In this document: positions 32,191 through 34,440 of the stretch, one piece after another
Layout of the letters: the number at the start of each line of letters is the position of its first letter
Position numbering within the stretch: the stretch's first letter is position 1
NCBI GenBank assembly: GCA_964418645.1
Contig: CAYQME010000024.1
Location: 1-34,440, forward strand
Direction of reading: 5' to 3'
DNA: 34,440 bases
From: JAADHG01 sp964418645
GTDB taxonomy: Bacteria; Bacteroidota; Bacteroidia; Flavobacteriales; Flavobacteriaceae
Translations under genes and position numbers: made by a program
Notes under the pieces: generated by a model
What the model saw: the letters and a program-made list of their open reading frames with translations, nothing else
Database searches by the model: none
What the model was told of the DNA's origin: nothing

Positions 32191-33420
32191 TTAAACAGTA
32201 AGAATATAGTTCATTAAATAAGCAAGACAAACTAAGCCACTAAGATGAATAATAATAAAATAAACCAAATTAAAAATTTTCCAACCTTGTAGGTTCTCCT
32301 TATATTTTAGTTTATCCATATTAAACTTATAACCAAAAAATATTTGTGCAGTATAAAATAGAGAGAATGGAATGGATTTAAAAAATAGGGTTAATTTAGA
32401 GCCTGATGTTTCATTCCAGTATTCATTTATTTTATCTGAATCATAAACTTTAAGCGTTAAGTGTTTCAGAATAAAACTGTTGAAAAAAGAAAAAATAAGA
32501 TATAATAGAATGGAATTAAGTACAATAAGTTCCTTATTATAACCATAACCCCACCAATGTTTGTCTATAAAGTTTTGCAATTGTCCCCATTTTCCTTTTT
32601 TATATCCTGGATCGGTGTATTTAAATGCTTTGTATTCTTTATCTAATTTTTCATAGCTTTCTGTAAACCCTTCACTTTGTTGTTTATTTAAAAGCGCTTC
32701 ATAAACACTGGATTTTAGTTCATAATTGGATGAATCCTTTTCTTGAAACCATAGTTTAAAGCGTTTGTATCTAAATCTAATGGAGCTAATTGAAGCTCCA
32801 ACTAAGTTTATAGAGCAGACACCACTTGTTGGAGTATTCGACAAAGTCAAATCAATCTCACTCGATATTTTAGTTAATGAAAAATCTAAAAATTCTGGCA
32901 GTGTAGCATTGCTGAAATTGATATCTGAGTTAATTTTCGCCTTGTTAAAAAACACTTTTGGGCCAAATATAACATTCGAAAAATCTGTTTCATTATTAAA
33001 CTCAGTTCCTGTAAAAGAGACTATATCATTAAATTTGGCATCTGTAAACTTTGTAACATTATTAACTTTCGCATTAGTGATTAGTACAATGGAATTAAAA
33101 ATTGAATAGGTAAAGTCTGCTTTGGTATTAAATAAAACACTCGCTAAAGTAACTTTACCCTTAAATTCCGAGCTAGAAAATGATGCTTTATTAGAATTTT
33201 CTTTATCGTAAAATTGAGAATTGGAAATCTCGAATTCGCTGTTAAACTCTTTATAATCAAAGCTGGCTCCTGCTGTAAAAGTCTTATTAAAAAACTCTAC
33301 ATCTTTATCAAATTTCTTGGTATTATACTTTACAATAGTATCAATTTCTTCTTGTGAATAAAGATTTAGAGTAGCTAAAACAAAAAACAGAAAAGTTATT
33401 AATATGTAATTAATTTTCAT
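32191..33420 (-). CDS. Exported pentapeptide-repeat protein with C-terminal membrane domain
   Basis: 409 residues. A signal-like hydrophobic N-terminus (about 5-21, ending LYSQ) is followed by roughly 15 ten-residue units with Phe or Ile at regular positions (about 35-190), for example FNDIVSFTGTEF then FNNETDFSNVIF. Such decapeptide-paired pentapeptide repeats fold into a right-handed beta helix. Residues 195-285 are charged and helical, and 290-409 contain about three membrane helices (VLNSILLYLIFSFFNSFIL, FYTAQIFFGY, LVYFIIIHLSGLVCLAYL). The combination resembles pentapeptide-plus-ion-channel-like membrane proteins, but no channel filter is seen. The beta helix would lie on the periplasmic side if the signal is cleaved. 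Function unknown. Confidence 0.65.
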   Translation of the reverse strand: MKINYILITFLFFVLATLNLYSQEEIDTIVKYNTKKFDKDVEFFNKTFTAGASFDYKEFNSEFEISNSQFYDKENSNKASFSSSEFKGKVTLASVLFNTKADFTYSIFNSIVLITNAKVNNVTKFTDAKFNDIVSFTGTEFNNETDFSNVIFGPKVFFNKAKINSDINFSNATLPEFLDFSLTKISSEIDLTLSNTPTSGVCSINLVGASISSIRFRYKRFKLWFQEKDSSNYELKSSVYEALLNKQQSEGFTESYEKLDKEYKAFKYTDPGYKKGKWGQLQNFIDKHWWGYGYNKELIVLNSILLYLIFSFFNSFILKHLTLKVYDSDKINEYWNETSGSKLTLFFKSIPFSLFYTAQIFFGYKFNMDKLKYKENLQGWKIFNLVYFIIIHLSGLVCLAYLMNYILTV

Positions 33421-33522
33421 GGTTGTATTTTATTTCAATATAGTAATTTAATGATAACTATTAAAAAATCTTAGAAGTAGTTATTTGGTATTTATTTTTG
33501 AGGTATAAGCAATAAGAGTTCT

Positions 33523-33553
33523 TTGGAAATGTCATTTAAATTCGTAATTTTTG
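33523..33553 (+). promoter_or_regulatory. Promoter of the one-helix anchored protein gene
   Basis: TTG (33523-33525) and TAATTTTTG (33545-33553) are separated by 19 bases, a spacing typical of Bacteroidota promoters (TTG, then TAnnTTTG; here one extra base in the spacer of the -7 motif). The start codon follows 46 bases later. A second TATTTTTG at 33493-33500 is an alternative without a -33 box. Confidence 0.5.
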
Positions 33554-33599
33554 TGATAATTTAGCAATCAATTTAATAACAAGAGATTATAAAGGAAAA

Positions 33600-34136
33600 A
33601 TGAATATAAATTGGGAAGCAGTGAGTGCTATTGCAGGACTACTGGGAGCACTAGGAGTTATAGTTACATTAATTTATCTGGCAGCTCAAATCAGGCAAAA
33701 CAACAAACAGCTTCGAGGAGAAGCGACTACAGCTGTTTTTGAATATCTACGAATGTTAGTTGAAATGTTGACCAATAATACTGAACTTTATAAAATAGCC
33801 TTACGTGGAAATGAGGATCTTAGTGTTCTTAATGAATGGGAAAAGCAGCAATTTACATTATGGTGTCTTTATGAAACAGGTATGTGGGAAATGTGCCACA
33901 AGCTATACCAACAAGGAGCTCTAGATGAAGCCTTATACCTTGGTAAAAAAGCATATTGGCTTCAATTACATAGTTCGCCTGGTAGAAGAGAGTGGTGGAA
34001 TACTATGACAGCTATGTTAAGCCAAGAATTCTATAAAGAAATCTCTAAGGAACTAGATGCAATTCCTGTTAGAAAGTTGCGTAAAACAAATCCCATATTC
34101 GATTCTAGTATCCATGATAATGATGCCAAAGTTTAG
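33600..34136 (+). CDS. Inner-membrane-anchored helical protein, function unknown
   Basis: 178 residues. A single membrane helix near the N-terminus (about 7-29, VSAIAGLLGALGVIVTLIYLAAQ) is followed by QIRQNNKQLRGEA, a basic stretch that suggests the rest stays in the cytoplasm. The remainder is helical with many Trp and aromatic residues (FTLWCLYETGMWEMCHKLYQ, GRREWWNTMTAM). Similar small anchored proteins are common in marine bacteria and have no known role. The start at 33600 follows a promoter with -33 and -7 elements. No neighbour suggests a function; the selD gene is convergent. Confidence 0.7.
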   Translation: MNINWEAVSAIAGLLGALGVIVTLIYLAAQIRQNNKQLRGEATTAVFEYLRMLVEMLTNNTELYKIALRGNEDLSVLNEWEKQQFTLWCLYETGMWEMCHKLYQQGALDEALYLGKKAYWLQLHSSPGRREWWNTMTAMLSQEFYKEISKELDAIPVRKLRKTNPIFDSSIHDNDAKV

Positions 34137-34165
34137 GTTTAAAATTTTTGTTGGTTAATTAATTA

Positions 34166-34440
34166 TCAAAACACTTTAACCAATACATCGCGTCTTGAGC
34201 ATAGATTGCCGAATGATACAGTATTGATATCATTCTTTTTTAACATAACCTCAACTTCATCGATTGAACTATTTTCAACTGCTATTAATAGGCCTCCACT
34301 TGTTTGAGGATCGCAAAGAATCATATTGTTGGTTTCATTTTTTAATTTAACATGTTGCCCATAACTATCCCAATTGCGCTGTGTCCCACCAGGAATGCAT
34401 CCTTGTTTAATATAATGGGTTACAGTATCAAAAATGGGAA
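34166..34440 (-). CDS. selD: Selenide, water dikinase SelD, C-terminal part (partial, runs off the window)
   Basis: Only the last 90 codons are visible; the start lies beyond the right edge. SelD makes selenophosphate from selenide and ATP for selenocysteine or 2-selenouridine in tRNA. The visible C-terminus has GCIPGGTQRNWDSYG followed by MILCDPQTSGGLLIAV, the highly conserved D-P-Q-T-S-G-G-L-L segment near the nucleotide pocket in this PurM-like family. The catalytic N-terminal Cys/Sec and Lys are outside the window. The gene stops with TGA followed directly by an in-frame TAA. It is convergent with the anchored protein gene, 29 bases away. Confidence 0.9.
   Translation of the reverse strand, partial: PIFDTVTHYIKQGCIPGGTQRNWDSYGQHVKLKNETNNMILCDPQTSGGLLIAVENSSIDEVEVMLKKNDINTVSFGNLCSRRDVLVKVF

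Noticed and set aside
34166..34168. TGA at the end of selD read as selenocysteine
   Set aside because: The next codon is an in-frame TAA, so readthrough would add nothing; no SECIS-like structure is evident.
1..34440. CRISPR arrays, tRNA or rRNA genes, phage or transposase genes
   Set aside because: No regularly spaced repeats, no cloverleaf or rRNA-like stretch, and no integrase or transposase motif was found on either strand.

Overview
The window looks like a chromosomal segment from a member of the Flavobacteriaceae (Bacteroidota), probably marine. The DNA is AT-rich. Starts lack Shine-Dalgarno sequences, and several upstream regions carry the Bacteroidota -7 promoter motif TAnnTTTG. There is a type IX secretion (T9SS) C-terminal sorting domain and families typical of this group (DUF4294, DinB-like, THUMP methyltransferase, PrsW). 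The genus cannot be fixed from the sequence alone. I see no rRNA, tRNA, CRISPR array, transposase or phage gene. With corrected start sites, no gene-free stretch exceeds 300 bases; the longest are about 180-260 bases and are covered below by promoter, inverted-repeat or remnant entries.

Layout. 1-5431 (+): the tail of a secreted hydrolase-type protein, a 34-residue basic protein coupled to a NYN-LOTUS RNA-binding/nuclease protein, a secreted M28 metallopeptidase with a PA domain, and an MsbA-type ABC exporter. 5501-6694 (-): a Bcr/CflA drug-efflux transporter, convergent with the ABC gene. 6796-9175 (+): single genes for a DinB-like protein, a GNAT acetyltransferase, a PEMT/ICMT-like membrane methyltransferase and a Crp/Fnr-type regulator. 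9315-16210 (+): a deoxynucleoside catabolism operon of pyrimidine-nucleoside phosphorylase, deoxyribose-phosphate aldolase, a two-domain ALDH16-type aldehyde dehydrogenase and DeoD, followed closely by TrmL and two unknown small proteins. 16467-17546 (+): a secreted amidohydrolase. 17552-19970 (-): Nudix hydrolase, class V aminotransferase and PrsW, probably one unit, separated from an upstream M42 aminopeptidase (20128-21216) by a 142-base imperfect palindrome.

21314-23433 (+): DUF4294 lipoprotein/secreted protein overlapping a hemolysin III gene, then a START-domain protein bracketed by short repeats. 23538-27517 (-): a tight cluster of three exported proteins, DUF1800 (Sec), DUF1501 (Tat) and a discoidin-like protein with a T9SS sorting domain. 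27724-30860: a VOC protein, a ZIP metal transporter plus SAM methyltransferase pair (-), and a divergent THUMP rRNA methyltransferase (+). 30991-34440: a secreted FecR-like/TPR protein, a pentapeptide-repeat membrane protein (-), a one-helix anchored helical protein, and the C-terminal end of selenide water dikinase (SelD) running off the right edge (-).

The clearest functional system is the deo operon. Pdp and DeoD release deoxyribose-1-phosphate, DeoC cleaves deoxyribose-5-phosphate to glyceraldehyde-3-phosphate and acetaldehyde, and the ALDH16 enzyme is well placed to oxidise the acetaldehyde to acetate. The phosphopentomutase (DeoB) that links the two sugar phosphates is not in the window. 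The most unusual unexplained structures are perfect inverted repeats upstream of the deo operon and of the amidohydrolase gene, the palindrome before the Nudix gene, and the repeats around the START gene. I found no convincing wholly new system; the candidates below are scored accordingly.
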